A DNA stretch of 64,000 nt from Rhodobacteraceae bacterium DSL-40 (GCA_003258405.1 QKPN01000001.1:248001-312000), one strand, 5' to 3'. Shown: positions 17,504 through 27,744, counted from the stretch's first letter. Numbers and translations: made by a program. Notes: a model not told the origin generated them from the sequence alone.

Positions 17504-19409
17504 AGCCTTTTTCCGGCGCGGAGGGATCCACGCCGTGCTCGGTCTTGTGCCAGTAACTCGGCCGGGAAAAGATCTCTCCGACCGCCCGATAGGCCGCGAC
17601 AGCGCCGAGCGGCCAGTAGAGGAAGAGTGTCGGCACCCACGGGATCAGAAACGGCCGACCACTGTCGAGTGCTGCGACGATCGCCGAGACGAACATCACG
17701 ATCTGGCCCGCGATCATCGAGACGAAGAAGGCGGCGAGCATCCAGTGCGGATAGCTCTCCCAGAAGCGCAGACCGAAGAGCGCACTGATCCAGATCGCCC
17801 AGAAGAGCGGCAGCGAGAGGTAAGAGGTAATCCCGCCGAGAAAGAGGACCTGGAAGCCGAGAAAACCGCGCCAGCCGAGATCGCGGAGCAGAGCGCGCGG
17901 ATCACGCATGTGCGTGGCCCATGTGACGACATATCCCTTGAGCCAGCGGGAGCGCTGGCGGATCCAGGGCAGCGCACGGCAGTTCGCCTCCTCGAGCGTC
18001 GTCGACCGCACCATCTCGCAGCGGAGGCCGAAGCGGGCAAGGCGCATGCCAAGATCGGCATCCTCGGTGACGTTGTGAGCATCCCATGCGCCGATCTGCT
18101 CGAGCAGACCGCGCCGGAAGAATACCGTTGTGCCGCCAAGGGGAATCGGAATGCCGAGGCGCTGCACGCCAAGCAAAATCACCCGGAACCAGATCGCGTA
18201 TTCGAGCGTGAAGCACCGCGAGAGCCAGTTGGAGCGGGTGTTGTAGAAATCGAGGAAGCCCTGCACGCAGGCAACCTCCGGAGGCGCCTGCCTCAGGTGC
18301 TCGACGACTATGCGGATCTGGGAGGGATCGGGGCGATCCTCGGCGTCGTAGATGCCGACAATATCGCCCTGACAGAAGGGAAGCGCATAGTTCATTGCGC
18401 GCGGCTTCGTCTTCAGCCCGTCCGCTGGCACGACGAGAACCTCGATGGTCGGCGGCAGCTCTCGCGCGGCAATCGCGGCACGGGTGATGAGGTCGTCCTC
18501 CTCGAGCACGAGCTTTATGTCGAGAAGCGGTGCGGGATAGTCCATGGCCGCAAGGGCATCGAGCAGCTTTTGCGCCACCTTTTCCTCCCGCAGAAGCGGC
18601 ACGAGGAGCGAGACGCGGGGAAGCTTCTTGTAATCAGCCAGCCGCGGCGCAGCGGCAACCTCGTTGCTTGGACGCGAGCGGGTCGCGCGAGTGAAGAGCG
18701 CGACAAGGCGCAAGCCCATCGTCGCGGAATTCGCGAGCAATACCCATCCCATCAGGATCTGGAGCGCGAGCATCGGGGCAGCAACGATCGCCGCAGTCAG
18801 TGCGGCCACAACCAGACGCGGGCGCCAGCGATGCATTGAAGCCGTCCAGTCACGGCAGCTGAAGGCCGCAGGGCAACGGGTACGCGCATCAGCCCGGAGC
18901 CGGCCGAAGCAGGTTCGAGTGATGGCCCGGCGAATGTCTCCGGGTCTGGCGAGCGCAAGAGTGACCCGTGCGATTCCATCATCGAACGCCGCAACAACCT
19001 CGCGGCCGAGTTCCGGGTTGGCAATTGCCACCACCAGGGTGCCGCCCGAAATCCGCCAGGGAATAGCCTCAAGACGCAGGCATTCGTAGGGATCGATATT
19101 CCGAACAAGCTCGGGATCCAGCGGCTCTTCGTCGAGGTCGATCCGGTCAAGCCCGGATTGCCGGGAAAGCGCCTCGACAAGCTCGTCATCGGTGATTGCC
19201 TGGTTGGCAACGAGAATCCGGCCGATCTTCTGGTCCTGGAGCTTCTGCTGTTCTAGGGCTTCCGCAAGCGAAGCCTCATCCAGAAAGCCTTCACGCACGA
19301 GCGCATCGCCAAGCCGGAGTCGCCGCGGAGCCTCGGCTTGAAGCGTTGAAGACGCGTCGGAAGCCGAAGAAAAGGGCAGAACGCTCGCCATACCGAAAAT
19401 AACCTGCAT
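17448..19409 (-). CDS. Membrane glycosyltransferase family 2 with N-terminal GspE-N-like domain
   Basis: The 653-aa protein starts with an MshEN/GspE-N-type domain (about 28-165: LRLGDALVREGFLDEASLAEAL and GRILVANQAITDDELVEALS). It then has a transmembrane segment (about 195-225) and a processive GT2 domain (about 250-490) with VEEDD-like ELEEDD, DAEDRPDP, EDADLGMRLARFG and QRSRWLKGY, the Q-x-x-R-W motif of cellulose-synthase-like enzymes. Four or so C-terminal transmembrane helices follow. GspE-N domains often bind c-di-GMP, which suggests regulated polysaccharide synthesis; that is inference. MASV at 19391 is an alternative start. Confidence 0.87.
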   Translation of the reverse strand: MQVIFGMASVLPFSSASDASSTLQAEAPRRLRLGDALVREGFLDEASLAEALEQQKLQDQKIGRILVANQAITDDELVEALSRQSGLDRIDLDEEPLDPELVRNIDPYECLRLEAIPWRISGGTLVVAIANPELGREVVAAFDDGIARVTLALARPGDIRRAITRTCFGRLRADARTRCPAAFSCRDWTASMHRWRPRLVVAALTAAIVAAPMLALQILMGWVLLANSATMGLRLVALFTRATRSRPSNEVAAAPRLADYKKLPRVSLLVPLLREEKVAQKLLDALAAMDYPAPLLDIKLVLEEDDLITRAAIAARELPPTIEVLVVPADGLKTKPRAMNYALPFCQGDIVGIYDAEDRPDPSQIRIVVEHLRQAPPEVACVQGFLDFYNTRSNWLSRCFTLEYAIWFRVILLGVQRLGIPIPLGGTTVFFRRGLLEQIGAWDAHNVTEDADLGMRLARFGLRCEMVRSTTLEEANCRALPWIRQRSRWLKGYVVTWATHMRDPRALLRDLGWRGFLGFQVLFLGGITSYLSLPLFWAIWISALFGLRFWESYPHWMLAAFFVSMIAGQIVMFVSAIVAALDSGRPFLIPWVPTLFLYWPLGAVAAYRAVGEIFSRPSYWHKTEHGVDPSAPEKGFTPLVVWPPSEDGSRRPG

Positions 19410-19503
19410 ACCAAAGCGGCCCGAATGTCCGCCAAAGGGCTTAAATTCACGTTAATTCAATTTGTGCGGGAGCACGGCGACAGACCAGCGCGCCTGTGTT
19501 CTT

Positions 19504-19520
19504 GGGGTGTTCGGCACCCC
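19504..19520. terminator. Hairpin upstream of panC
   Basis: GGGGTG-ttcgg-CACCCC forms a 6-bp stem about 80 bp before panC. It may be a leader hairpin or the end of an upstream transcript. Weak evidence. Confidence 0.3.
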
Positions 19521-19602
19521 CACGCTTGCAGGATGAGGGCCGAGCGGATAGGAACCCGCTCGTGCCGGGGGGCGCGCGACGGGATCAGGCGGGAGAGCGC
19601 AC

Positions 19603-20484
19603 ATGCTTGTCTGCGAGACGAAGGCGGCCTTGCGCGCCGCGATCGGGGAGATGCGGCGACGGACCGGGGGCTCTGTTGCGTTCGTTCCGACCATGGGGGC
19701 ACTACACGACGGGCATCTCGAGCTCGTGCGGCGGGCAAAAGCGGAAAACGCGCATGTTGTTGCGTCGATCTTCGTCAATCCGACGCAGTTCGGGCCTAAC
19801 GAGGATTTCGCCACCTATCCGCGCGATCCGGAGGGAGACATGGCGCTGCTGCGCGAGGCCGGTGTCGAAGCCGTCTTCCTGCCCCAGGTTTCCGAGATCT
19901 ACCCCGAAGGCAGCGAGACCTTTGTCGATACCAGAGTTCTCTCGCGCATTCTGGTCGGGCGGCTGCGGCCAGGGCATTTCCGTGGTGTCGCAACGGTGGT
20001 GACGAAGCTCTTCAACATCGTCGGCCCTGACCGCGCCTATTTCGGTGAGAAGGACTATCAGCAGCTTCAGATGATCCGCCGCATGGTGGCCGACCTGGAT
20101 ATGCCGCTTGAAATCGTCGGGGTGCCGACCGTGCGTGAGAGCGACGGGCTCGCGATGTCGTCGCGCAATCTGCGGCTGACGCCGGAAGACCGGTCGGCGG
20201 CCGTTGTGCTCAGCCGCTCGCTCGACGAGGCGGCCAGGCGTGTCGCCGAGGGGCCGGTGACCGCCAGCGCCCTGCGGCGGCTTGTGCTTGGAGTTCTCGA
20301 GAGCGAGACGCGCGGCGAGGTGCAGTCGGTCGATGTGCGCGATGCCGCCGATCTGTCGGCGCTCCGCGGCGAGATCGCGCGTCCGGCGGTCATCCTGATC
20401 GCCGTGCGCTTCGGCAAGGTGCTGCTCATCGACCAACGTGTCGTCGGCGAGCGGGCGGTCGCATGGCAGGAGGCAGCGGAATGA
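19603..20484 (+). CDS. panC: Pantoate-beta-alanine ligase
   Basis: The 293-aa pantothenate synthetase condenses pantoate and beta-alanine with ATP. The nucleotidyltransferase signature [17 protein letters not shown] (HxGH class, about residues 28-44) is followed by [48 protein letters not shown] and the KMSKS-like [10 protein letters not shown]. It overlaps panB by 4 bp (ATGA), an operon for two steps of vitamin B5 synthesis. Confidence 0.97.
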   Translation: MLVCETKAALRAAIGEMRRRTGGSVAFVPTMGALHDGHLELVRRAKAENAHVVASIFVNPTQFGPNEDFATYPRDPEGDMALLREAGVEAVFLPQVSEIYPEGSETFVDTRVLSRILVGRLRPGHFRGVATVVTKLFNIVGPDRAYFGEKDYQQLQMIRRMVADLDMPLEIVGVPTVRESDGLAMSSRNLRLTPEDRSAAVVLSRSLDEAARRVAEGPVTASALRRLVLGVLESETRGEVQSVDVRDAADLSALRGEIARPAVILIAVRFGKVLLIDQRVVGERAVAWQEAAE

Positions 20485-21305
20485 GTACCCATAAACCTGT
20501 AAGGCGCGTGACCGTCACCGAGATCGGCGCGCGGAAGGGCGGCGAGAAGATCGTCACGCTCACCTCCTACGATGCGCGCATGGCGGCTATCGTCGAGCGC
20601 CATGCCGATATCGTGCTGGTGGGCGATTCCCTGAGCATGGTCTCGCACGGCATGGAAACGACGCTGCCGGTCACGCTCGATCAGATGATCCTGCATGGCG
20701 CGGCGGTGGTCCGTGGCACCTCGCGGGCCATGGTGGTCGTCGACATGCCTTTCGGCTCCTACGAGGAGGGGCCCGAGGCTGCCTTTCGCAGCGCGGCGCG
20801 CGTCATGAAAGAAACCGGCTGTGGCGCGGTGAAACTCGAGGGCGGGGTGCATATGGCGCCGATCATTGCCTTTCTCACCCGGCGCGGCATCCCCGTCATG
20901 GCTCATATCGGCCTCACGCCGCAATCCAGCCATGTGTTCGGCGGCTTCCGCACCCAGGGCCGCGACCGATCAACGTGGGACATGCACAGGGCGGATGCCG
21001 CCGCCGTGGCTGAGGCCGGCGCCTTTGCGGTCGTGCTCGAGGGTATGGTGGAGCCGCTTGCAGCGCAGATCTCGCGCGAACTCCCGATTCCGACCATCGG
21101 CATCGGGGCCTCGGCGGAATGCGACGGTCAGGTCCTCGTGCTCGAGGACATGCTCGGCCTCAGCCCGCGTGTACCGCGCTTCGTGAAGCGCTACGCTGAT
21201 CTCGGCGCGGTGGTCGAGGATGCGGTGCGGCGCTACGCCGAAGAGGTGAAGGACGGCAAATTTCCGACTACCGATCAGGTCTATCCGGTCGATCCGGCCG
21301 GATAG
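20481..21305 (+). CDS. panB: 3-methyl-2-oxobutanoate hydroxymethyltransferase
   Basis: The 274-aa enzyme makes ketopantoate from ketoisovalerate and methylene-THF. The start at 20481 ([12 protein letters not shown]) overlaps the panC stop. The TIM-barrel motifs are [33 protein letters not shown] (metal-binding Asp), [38 protein letters not shown] and [23 protein letters not shown]. Full family length. Confidence 0.97.
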   Translation: MSTHKPVRRVTVTEIGARKGGEKIVTLTSYDARMAAIVERHADIVLVGDSLSMVSHGMETTLPVTLDQMILHGAAVVRGTSRAMVVVDMPFGSYEEGPEAAFRSAARVMKETGCGAVKLEGGVHMAPIIAFLTRRGIPVMAHIGLTPQSSHVFGGFRTQGRDRSTWDMHRADAAAVAEAGAFAVVLEGMVEPLAAQISRELPIPTIGIGASAECDGQVLVLEDMLGLSPRVPRFVKRYADLGAVVEDAVRRYAEEVKDGKFPTTDQVYPVDPAG

Positions 21306-21436
21306 GGGCCCGGCCGCAATCGGCGTTTCGTGCGAGTAAGTCGCCGCAGTGGAACGCTTTGGCGTTTTCGGCGTTCCTTCCCTGTCAAAGCCCGCCCGAT
21401 TTCAGGAGCGGGCTCTTCAACGGGAAGGATCTGGCC

Positions 21437-21934
21437 ATGAAACTTCAGCTGCTGTCCATCGGCGCCGCACTGGCGCTTGGCGCCTGTGCGTCCTCCAGCC
21501 CCGAACCTCTCACCATATCTTCCGTCAAGGTCGATACTGACCTGACATCGATCCAGAGCCGGCAGGCCGTGGACTACTGGAAATCGCTCAGCAGCGATCT
21601 CGAAACCGCAATCGCGGCAGAGTTCGCGGGCCATATCGATCCCTCCGGCCGGCCGGTTACAGTCGATATCGACGAGCTTTCGCTGAGTGAAAGCTACGCC
21701 GCAGGCGCCTCAATCGACAGTGCGCGACTTTCCGGTGTCGTTGCGCTCGGTGACATCGAGCCCGACGGCGTGCCCGATCCGACCTATACGGTCACCGCGA
21801 CGGCGCAGGATGCCGTCCCGTTCATGTCGGCCGACGGCGACCGGCAGGTCTCCGCGACGAGCGCGGCATATTATGATGCTATCGTAAAGGCTTTTGCCCG
21901 TGGCACGGCCGAGACGCTGCGCTCCGCACCTTGA
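21437..21934 (+). CDS. Putative lipoprotein, unknown function
   Basis: From ATG 21437, behind a GGGAAGGA ribosome site, the product is 165 aa. It starts with a lipoprotein signal peptide MKLQLLSIGAALALGACASS; LGAC is the lipobox and the lipidated Cys is residue 16. The rest is soluble and alternates strand-like segments (VDTDLTSIQSRQAVDYWKSLSSDLETAIAAEF, VTVDIDELSLSESYAAG), resembling periplasmic DUF-type lipoproteins of Rhodobacteraceae. No catalytic motif. It sits between panB and the M3 peptidase. Confidence 0.78.
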   Translation: MKLQLLSIGAALALGACASSSPEPLTISSVKVDTDLTSIQSRQAVDYWKSLSSDLETAIAAEFAGHIDPSGRPVTVDIDELSLSESYAAGASIDSARLSGVVALGDIEPDGVPDPTYTVTATAQDAVPFMSADGDRQVSATSAAYYDAIVKAFARGTAETLRSAP

Positions 21935-21986
21935 CCTCTGACCCGCTGCACGCCAAGGCTCGGGGTGTCATTATCTGGATCACGTC

Positions 21987-24014
21987 ATGAACCCGCTTCT
22001 CGAGCCTTGGAACACCCCTTTCGAACTGCCGCCCTTTGACCGCATCGAAGACACGGATTTTGCTCCGGCCTTCGATGCGGCGCTGGAGAAGGCGCGCGCC
22101 AATGTCGCGGAAATTGCGGGGAATCCCGAGGCGCCGAGCTTCGCCAATACGATCGAGGCAATGGAGCGGGCCGAGCACACGCTCGATCGTGTCGCGGCGG
22201 TCTTCTTCAACCTGGCTGGCGCGCACACCAACGAGAATCTTGAAGCCCTGCAGCGTGAACTCAGCCCGAGGCTCGCAGCCTATCACTCTGAAGTGATGAT
22301 GAATGACGCCCTGTTCGAGCGGGTGGCGCAGCTTCATGAAGCGCGCGAGACGCTTGGGCTCGATGCGGAGCAGAAACGCGTTCTCGAACTCTACCACCGG
22401 ATGTTCGTCCGGGCTGGTGCGCAGCTCGAAGGGGCGGAGCGGGAGCGGCTCGCCGGACTCATGCAGCGGCTGGCAAGTCTCGGCACCTCCTTCTCGCAGA
22501 ATGTCCTCGCGGATGAGCGCAGTTGGTATATGGCGCTTGATGAGGCTGATCTTGCCGGACTTCCGGCCTCGCTGAAGGCGGCTGCGGCTTCAGCGGCAGC
22601 CGAGCGCGGTATGGGGGGCCACGTGATCACGCTGTCTCGCAGCCTGATCGTGCCGTTCCTCCAGACCTGTCCGGACCGTGCCCTGCGTGAGAAAGCATTT
22701 GCGGCCTGGGTCGCGCGGGGGGCGAACGAGGGTGCGACCGACAATCGCGCCATCGTAGCCGAGACACTCGCACTGCGCGAGGAGCGTGCAAGACTGCTTG
22801 GTTATCCGAATTTCTCCGCCTTCAAGCTGGAGCCGGAGATGGCGAAGACCCCTGAAGCGGTCCGAGACTTGCTGATGGCGGTCTGGAGGCCCGCGCGTGC
22901 ACAAGCCGAAGCGGATGCGGCAGAGCTCGAGGCGAGGCTTCACGAGGATGGCGTGAACGGTGCGCTCGAGCCCTGGGACTGGCGCTACTATTCTGCCATC
23001 CGCCAGCGCGAGGAGCATGATCTCGACGAGTCCGAGGTGAATCCCTACATCCAGCTCGACGCGATGATCGCGGCCGTATTCGACGTGGCGGGCAGGCTCT
23101 TCGGGTTGAGCTTCACGCCGATCGAGGTTCCGCTCCACCATCCCGATGCCCGTGCCTGGGAAGTTCGCAAGGGCGCGCGGCACATGGGCGTCTTCATCGG
23201 CGACTATTTCGCGCGGAGCTCCAAACGCTCTGGCGCGTGGTGCTCGTCATTTCGCAGCCAGAGCAAGCTCGATGGCGAGGTGCGGCCGATCGTCATCAAT
23301 ATCTGCAATTTTGCCAAGGCCCCTGCAGGTCAGCCCTGCCTGCTGACCTTTGATGATGCGCGCACGCTCTTCCATGAATTCGGCCACGCGCTGCATGGAC
23401 TTCTGTCAGACGTGACCTACTCCTTTGTTTCGGGCACGAGCGTTGCGCGCGACTTCGTTGAACTGCCGAGCCAGCTTTACGAGCACTGGCTCGAAACGCC
23501 GGAGGTGCTCAAGGCGCATGCCCGGCATGCCGAGACCAGCACCCCGATGCCGCAGGGTCTGCTCGACCGGCTGATCTCGGCCCGCAATTACGATCAGGGC
23601 TTCGCGACAGTCGAGTATGTCGCCTCGGCGCTTGTCGACCTCGACTTCCATGCCGGCCCGGCGCCGAGCGATCCCATGGCGCGGCAGGATGAAATCCTGC
23701 ACCGGATCGGTATGCCCAAGGCGATCGTCATGCGCCATGCCACGCCACACTTCCAGCATGTCTTCTCGGGCGACGGCTATTCATCCGGGTACTATTCCTA
23801 CATGTGGTCCGAAGTGATGGATGCGGACGCATTTGCCGCATTCCGTGAGACCGGTGATGTCTTTGATCCCGACGTGGCAGCGCGCCTCGCCGCGAACATC
23901 TACAGCGCGGGAGGCTCCCGCGATGCCGGAGACCTCTATATCGCGTTCCGGGGGCGGCTTCCCGGGGTCGATGCACTTCTGGAACAACGTGGCTTTGCGG
24001 AAAGCGCCGCCTGA
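21987..24014 (+). CDS. M3-family metallopeptidase (oligopeptidase A/dipeptidyl carboxypeptidase type)
   Basis: The 675-aa zinc peptidase has the thimet-oligopeptidase architecture: a long helical N-terminal region starting MNPLLEPWNTPFELPPFDRI, and the catalytic HEFGHALHGLLSD motif near residue 463. Downstream are GTSVARDFVELPSQLYEHW, a third zinc ligand, and YSSGYYSYMWSEVMDADAFAAF. No signal peptide is visible, so it is probably cytoplasmic and clears short peptides, including signal-peptide fragments. PrlC (oligopeptidase A) and Dcp are hard to separate by eye. Confidence 0.92.
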   Translation: MNPLLEPWNTPFELPPFDRIEDTDFAPAFDAALEKARANVAEIAGNPEAPSFANTIEAMERAEHTLDRVAAVFFNLAGAHTNENLEALQRELSPRLAAYHSEVMMNDALFERVAQLHEARETLGLDAEQKRVLELYHRMFVRAGAQLEGAERERLAGLMQRLASLGTSFSQNVLADERSWYMALDEADLAGLPASLKAAAASAAAERGMGGHVITLSRSLIVPFLQTCPDRALREKAFAAWVARGANEGATDNRAIVAETLALREERARLLGYPNFSAFKLEPEMAKTPEAVRDLLMAVWRPARAQAEADAAELEARLHEDGVNGALEPWDWRYYSAIRQREEHDLDESEVNPYIQLDAMIAAVFDVAGRLFGLSFTPIEVPLHHPDARAWEVRKGARHMGVFIGDYFARSSKRSGAWCSSFRSQSKLDGEVRPIVINICNFAKAPAGQPCLLTFDDARTLFHEFGHALHGLLSDVTYSFVSGTSVARDFVELPSQLYEHWLETPEVLKAHARHAETSTPMPQGLLDRLISARNYDQGFATVEYVASALVDLDFHAGPAPSDPMARQDEILHRIGMPKAIVMRHATPHFQHVFSGDGYSSGYYSYMWSEVMDADAFAAFRETGDVFDPDVAARLAANIYSAGGSRDAGDLYIAFRGRLPGVDALLEQRGFAESAA

Positions 24015-24459
24015 TCCTGACTGATTTTCAGCGTGGGGTTCTGCGGGCGGGCGGCAGGCTGACATTCTGGCGTCTCGCCTCAGCCCCCTAGAAGCTGCAC
24101 GTTATACGAGCAGATTCCAGACGGCGATTTGGTAGGGCGACGCCAAGTAGAACGCTCGACACCAAAGCCGGTTCCAAAAGGATTTGAGTGTTCCACGTCG
24201 TTCAGATCCGGCAGAAATCTTGTTGGTGGATCTCGGCCGATCCCCAGCCCTGATCTGTCCCGCAACGATCCGGGAAAGAAAGGTATTTCAGCGGCAGCAG
24301 GGCTACGCCTTGTGGTTCCAGCATGCTGCGGCGGAAGAAATGGCAAAACGTCATGGTTGATTCAGAAACCCGATGATTCGCGTCGTGGCAGCGAATTTCC
24401 GCGCTGCACGCGGAGTTTTTCTGCCGGCGGATGCTGCGGGTGGCGGGTGATTGTGTCAG

Positions 24460-24483
24460 AAAACGGCGGAACGTTGCCGTTTT
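24460..24483. repeat. Inverted repeat upstream of mucR
   Basis: A perfect 8-bp inverted repeat AAAACGGC/GCCGTTTT with an 8-nt loop containing AACGTT. It may be a terminator or a regulator site; GCCG-containing repeats continue just downstream (GCCGAATGTTGCC). Confidence 0.4.
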
Positions 24484-24679
24484 CCGGCGAATAGCTGCCG
24501 AATGTTGCCTTCCGCGCGGATACGACTATTTCAAGGTTCCAAATGAGGAAATCCGTTAATACACTGGTCTGTAGCAATGGAGTGGATTTTTCCTGGAATG
24601 CTTTGCGCATGTGTTTTTTTCGCTTCTGACATTCTAGGCGCGTGTAGAAATTTGTTTCGAAATGTACTCTTGGAAACCC

Positions 24680-24708
24680 TTGTCAAAGTTTAACAGGAAA
24701 ATTAAATT
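24680..24708 (+). promoter_or_regulatory. mucR: Probable sigma70 promoter of mucR
   Basis: TTGTCA at 24680-24685, a 17-bp spacer and TAAATT at 24703-24708 lie in the AT-rich tract 100 bp before the mucR start. No experimental support; match by eye. Confidence 0.45.
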
Positions 24709-24808
24709 ATAAGTTGCAAACACGAGACTGGTGGAAGAGAAGCTGCCGATAGGACGCGGATCTATTCCGGATCTCAGTAAATCGGGCACAAGGTCAAGAA
24801 GAGGCACA

Positions 24809-25228
24809 ATGAACGAAGAGCATGGCATTAATCGTGGCGAGGTGCTGGCCCTGACGGCGGAGATCGTGTCCGCCCATGTCGCCAACAACTCGGTAGGGCA
24901 TCACGATGTCCCCGAATTGATCCAGTCGGTGTTTGGCAAGCTGACCGAGCTCGCTTCCGGCGAAGAGGTCGCAAGCGTGGAGCTCACGCCGGCCGTTCCG
25001 ATCCGCAAGTCGGTGACTGACGATCACATCGTCTGTCTCGAGGATGGCAAGAAGCTCAAGATGCTGAAGCGGCATCTGATGACGGCATATGGCATGACGC
25101 CTGAGGACTATCGCGCGAAGTGGGGCCTGAAGCCGGATTACCCCATGGTTGCGCCGAGCTATGCTGCCAAGCGGCAGGAGCTTGCGAAGAAGATCGGTCT
25201 CGGGCGCAAGCCGCGCGGAGGCGCGTGA
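24809..25228 (+). CDS. mucR: MucR/Ros-family zinc-finger transcriptional regulator
   Basis: From ATG 24809, after AAGAAGAGG, the product is 139 aa. The N-terminal helical region (LALTAEIVSAHVANNSVG) mediates oligomerisation in the family. The C-terminal prokaryotic zinc-finger region is DHIVCLEDGKKLKMLKRHLMTAYGMTPEDYRAKWGL, then DYPMVAPSYAAKRQELAKKIGLG, which is diagnostic. MucR proteins are H-NS-like silencers and global regulators in alphaproteobacteria, affecting exopolysaccharide and motility. The cysteine position normally followed by x-x-C has Asp, as in other MucR proteins. Confidence 0.93.
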   Translation: MNEEHGINRGEVLALTAEIVSAHVANNSVGHHDVPELIQSVFGKLTELASGEEVASVELTPAVPIRKSVTDDHIVCLEDGKKLKMLKRHLMTAYGMTPEDYRAKWGLKPDYPMVAPSYAAKRQELAKKIGLGRKPRGGA

Positions 25229-25317
25229 CCTTCGCGCTTGCGCGCGAATTCGTGCAGAGATAGGTGGGCGCGCGGCCAGTCGGCCTGCGTGCCCTTTTCT
25301 TGTTTCGGGGAATCGAG

Positions 25318-26634
25318 ATGTCGGAAGCCGGGAAAAAGCTGTTCATCAAGACCTACGGGTGCCAGATGAACACCTATGACAGCGAGCGCATGACATCGGT
25401 TCTCGCAGGGCAGGGCTATTCTCCCGCGGAGTCGGTGGAGGATGCCGATCTCGTGCTTCTCAACACTTGCCACATTCGGGAGAAGGCGGCGGAGAAGGTT
25501 TATTCCGAGCTCGGGCGCCTTCGGCATCTCAAGACCGGCAATCCGGATCTGCGCATCGGCGTGGCGGGCTGCGTCGCTCAGGCGGAGGGCCGCGAGATCC
25601 TTGCGCGTGCCGATCTCGTCGATCTGGTTGTCGGGCCCCAAGCCTACCACCGTCTTCCGCAGATGCTTGAGGCGGTGGCGGATGGCGGACGGCCGGTCGA
25701 GACTGATTTCCCGGCCGAGGACAAGTTCGACCACCTGCCCGAGACCACCGGACCGCGGCGCGCGCCTTCCGCGTTCCTGACAGTGCAGGAGGGGTGCGAC
25801 AAGTTCTGCGCCTTCTGCGTCGTGCCCTATACGCGCGGTGCCGAGGTTTCCCGCCCTGCTGCGCGCATCGAGGCGGAGGCAAGGCGGCTCGTGGCCTCCG
25901 GTGTTGTCGAGGTGACGCTGCTCGGCCAGAACGTGAATGCCTATCGCGATCAGGATGATGTCACGCTTGCCGCACTGGTATCGCGGCTGGCGAGGATCGA
26001 GGGGCTGGAGCGGATCCGCTACACGACGTCGCATCCGAACGACATGTGCGGGGATCTGATCGCCGCGCATGCGGCGGAGCCCAAGCTGATGCCCTATCTG
26101 CACCTGCCAGTGCAGGCGGGCAGCGACCGCATTCTTCGGGCAATGAACCGCAAGCACACGGCTGCCGAATATCTCAATCTCCTCGGCCGCATTCGCGCGG
26201 CCCGGCCCGATATCGCGCTTTCCGGCGATTTCATCGTCGGCTTCCCGGGTGAGACGGAAGAGGATTTCCAGGCGACGCTCGATCTCGTGCGCGCGGTCGA
26301 ATACGCCCATGCCTTCTCGTTTGCCTATTCGGCCCGTCCTGGTACTCCCGCCGCCGGCCGCGCGGAAGTCGATGCCGATGTGAAGGCCGAGCGTCTTTAC
26401 CGGCTTCAGGCGCTGCTCCAGGAGCAGCAGACCCGCTTCCTGCACAGCATGATCGGGCGCACACTGCCGGTTCTGCTTGAAAAGCCGGGCCGCAATCCCG
26501 GCCAGCTTGCCGGCAAGTCGCCTTACCTCAATGCAGTCCATCTCGCGGCAGGGCCGGAACATCTCGGCCGCATCGTTCCGGTCCGGATTGCCGGAGCCTC
26601 GACGAACTCGCTTTCCGGCGAACTTGCTGCGTGA
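25318..26634 (+). CDS. miaB: tRNA-2-methylthio-N6-dimethylallyladenosine synthase
   Basis: The 438-aa radical-SAM methylthiotransferase modifies A37 of tRNAs. It starts [20 protein letters not shown] at 25318; an upstream in-frame Met is rejected. The N-terminal UPF0004 domain has the three cluster cysteines (YGCQMN, NTCHIRE, GCVAQ). The radical-SAM domain has CxxxCxxC in [19 protein letters not shown] (about residue 150). A C-terminal TRAM domain ends the protein. It heads the run miaB-phoH-ybeY-corC-lnt. Its paralogue rimO is at 57.8 kb. Confidence 0.96.
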   Translation: MSEAGKKLFIKTYGCQMNTYDSERMTSVLAGQGYSPAESVEDADLVLLNTCHIREKAAEKVYSELGRLRHLKTGNPDLRIGVAGCVAQAEGREILARADLVDLVVGPQAYHRLPQMLEAVADGGRPVETDFPAEDKFDHLPETTGPRRAPSAFLTVQEGCDKFCAFCVVPYTRGAEVSRPAARIEAEARRLVASGVVEVTLLGQNVNAYRDQDDVTLAALVSRLARIEGLERIRYTTSHPNDMCGDLIAAHAAEPKLMPYLHLPVQAGSDRILRAMNRKHTAAEYLNLLGRIRAARPDIALSGDFIVGFPGETEEDFQATLDLVRAVEYAHAFSFAYSARPGTPAAGRAEVDADVKAERLYRLQALLQEQQTRFLHSMIGRTLPVLLEKPGRNPGQLAGKSPYLNAVHLAAGPEHLGRIVPVRIAGASTNSLSGELAA

Positions 26635-26715
26635 AGTTCAACCAAGGATCTTGCGCGAGGCGTGCGGCTGGGGCAGTGTGGAGAGAGCGTAGACTATCTG
26701 TCTGTCGGAGGACCA

Positions 26716-27744
26716 TTGGCGATCAACGCCCCGCAATCCGCGCCCGTTCCGGATAACCTGTCCGACAGCGTCATCGAATTTCCCGACAATCGGCTTCTGA
26801 TCGATCTCTGTGGCGAACTCGATCGCAACATCGTTCAGATCGAGGAGCGGCTGGGTGTCGCCGTGCACCGGCGCGGCAATCACCTTGCGCTCCATGGCGG
26901 GGCCGATGAGCGCTCGACCGCGGAGCGCGTGCTGCGCTCGCTCTATGCGCGTCTCGAGCAGGGACGGCCGGTCACGCCGGGTGACATCGATGCCGCGATC
27001 CGCATGGTGCCGGGTGAGACCGCCCCACCGCCGGGCCCGGCAATAGACGACGGCCAGCTCGAGATGTTCGAGGGCGGGCGGCTGGAGATCCGCACACGGC
27101 GCAAGCTGGTCGAACCGAGAACGTCCTCTCAGAAGTCCTATGTTCGCAACCTCTTCCAGAACGAACTTGTCTTCGGGCTGGGGCCTGCTGGCACAGGCAA
27201 GACCTACCTTGCGGTGGCTGCGGCGGTCGCCATGTTCATCGAGGGGCAGGTCGAGAAGATCATCCTTTCGCGCCCGGCGGTCGAGGCTGGCGAGCGCCTT
27301 GGCTTCCTGCCGGGAGACATGAAGGACAAGGTCGATCCCTACATGCAGCCGCTCTATGACGCGCTGAACGACTTCTTCCCGGCGAAGCAGGTCCAGAAAC
27401 TCATCGAGGAGCGCCAGATCGAGATCGCGCCGCTGGCCTTCATGCGCGGCCGCACCCTCGCGAATGCCTTCGTGGTGCTCGATGAGGCGCAGAATGCGAC
27501 GACCATGCAGATGAAGATGTTTCTCACCCGCCTGGGCGAGGGCAGCCGCATGGCGATCACCGGCGACGTGACCCAGATCGACCTGCCGCGCGGTGTGATG
27601 TCGGGCCTGATCGAGGCCGAGCGGGTGTTGCGGGACGTGAAGGGGATCGGGTTCACGCGCTTCACGGCCGAGGATGTGGTGCGCCACCCGCTGGTCGCCC
27701 GCATCATCCGCGCCTACGAGACGACACGCCCCTATGACAGCTGA
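26716..27744 (+). CDS. PhoH-like ATPase
   Basis: With the TTG at 26716, which follows CGGAGGACC, the product is 342 aa (MAINAPQSAP...); a GTG at 26662 would add 18 residues. The N-terminal segment resembles a KH/PhoH-N domain. The ATPase core has Walker A GPAGTGKTYLAVAAA (about residue 156), PLAFMRGRTL, Walker B FVVLDEAQNATTMQMKMFLTR and GEGSRMAITGDVTQIDLPRG. Paired with ybeY in many bacteria, it is thought to act in RNA metabolism. The two genes overlap by 11 bp. Confidence 0.92.
   Translation: MAINAPQSAPVPDNLSDSVIEFPDNRLLIDLCGELDRNIVQIEERLGVAVHRRGNHLALHGGADERSTAERVLRSLYARLEQGRPVTPGDIDAAIRMVPGETAPPPGPAIDDGQLEMFEGGRLEIRTRRKLVEPRTSSQKSYVRNLFQNELVFGLGPAGTGKTYLAVAAAVAMFIEGQVEKIILSRPAVEAGERLGFLPGDMKDKVDPYMQPLYDALNDFFPAKQVQKLIEERQIEIAPLAFMRGRTLANAFVVLDEAQNATTMQMKMFLTRLGEGSRMAITGDVTQIDLPRGVMSGLIEAERVLRDVKGIGFTRFTAEDVVRHPLVARIIRAYETTRPYDS

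Larger units (their letters stand above)
24015..24808. other. Long gene-free region upstream of mucR
   Basis: About 790 bp carry no convincing coding frame. The first 500 bp are of ordinary GC and the last 250 bp are AT-rich with T and A runs. It contains an 8-bp hairpin (24460-24483) and a sigma70-like promoter (24680-24708). A long, AT-rich, upstream region is what one expects for a MucR/Ros regulator, a family known to bind AT-rich targets and often its own promoter. Confidence 0.5.

Noticed and set aside
24129-24494. 121-codon frame upstream of mucR
   Set aside because: Composition is atypical, no start signal and no family; looks like chance.
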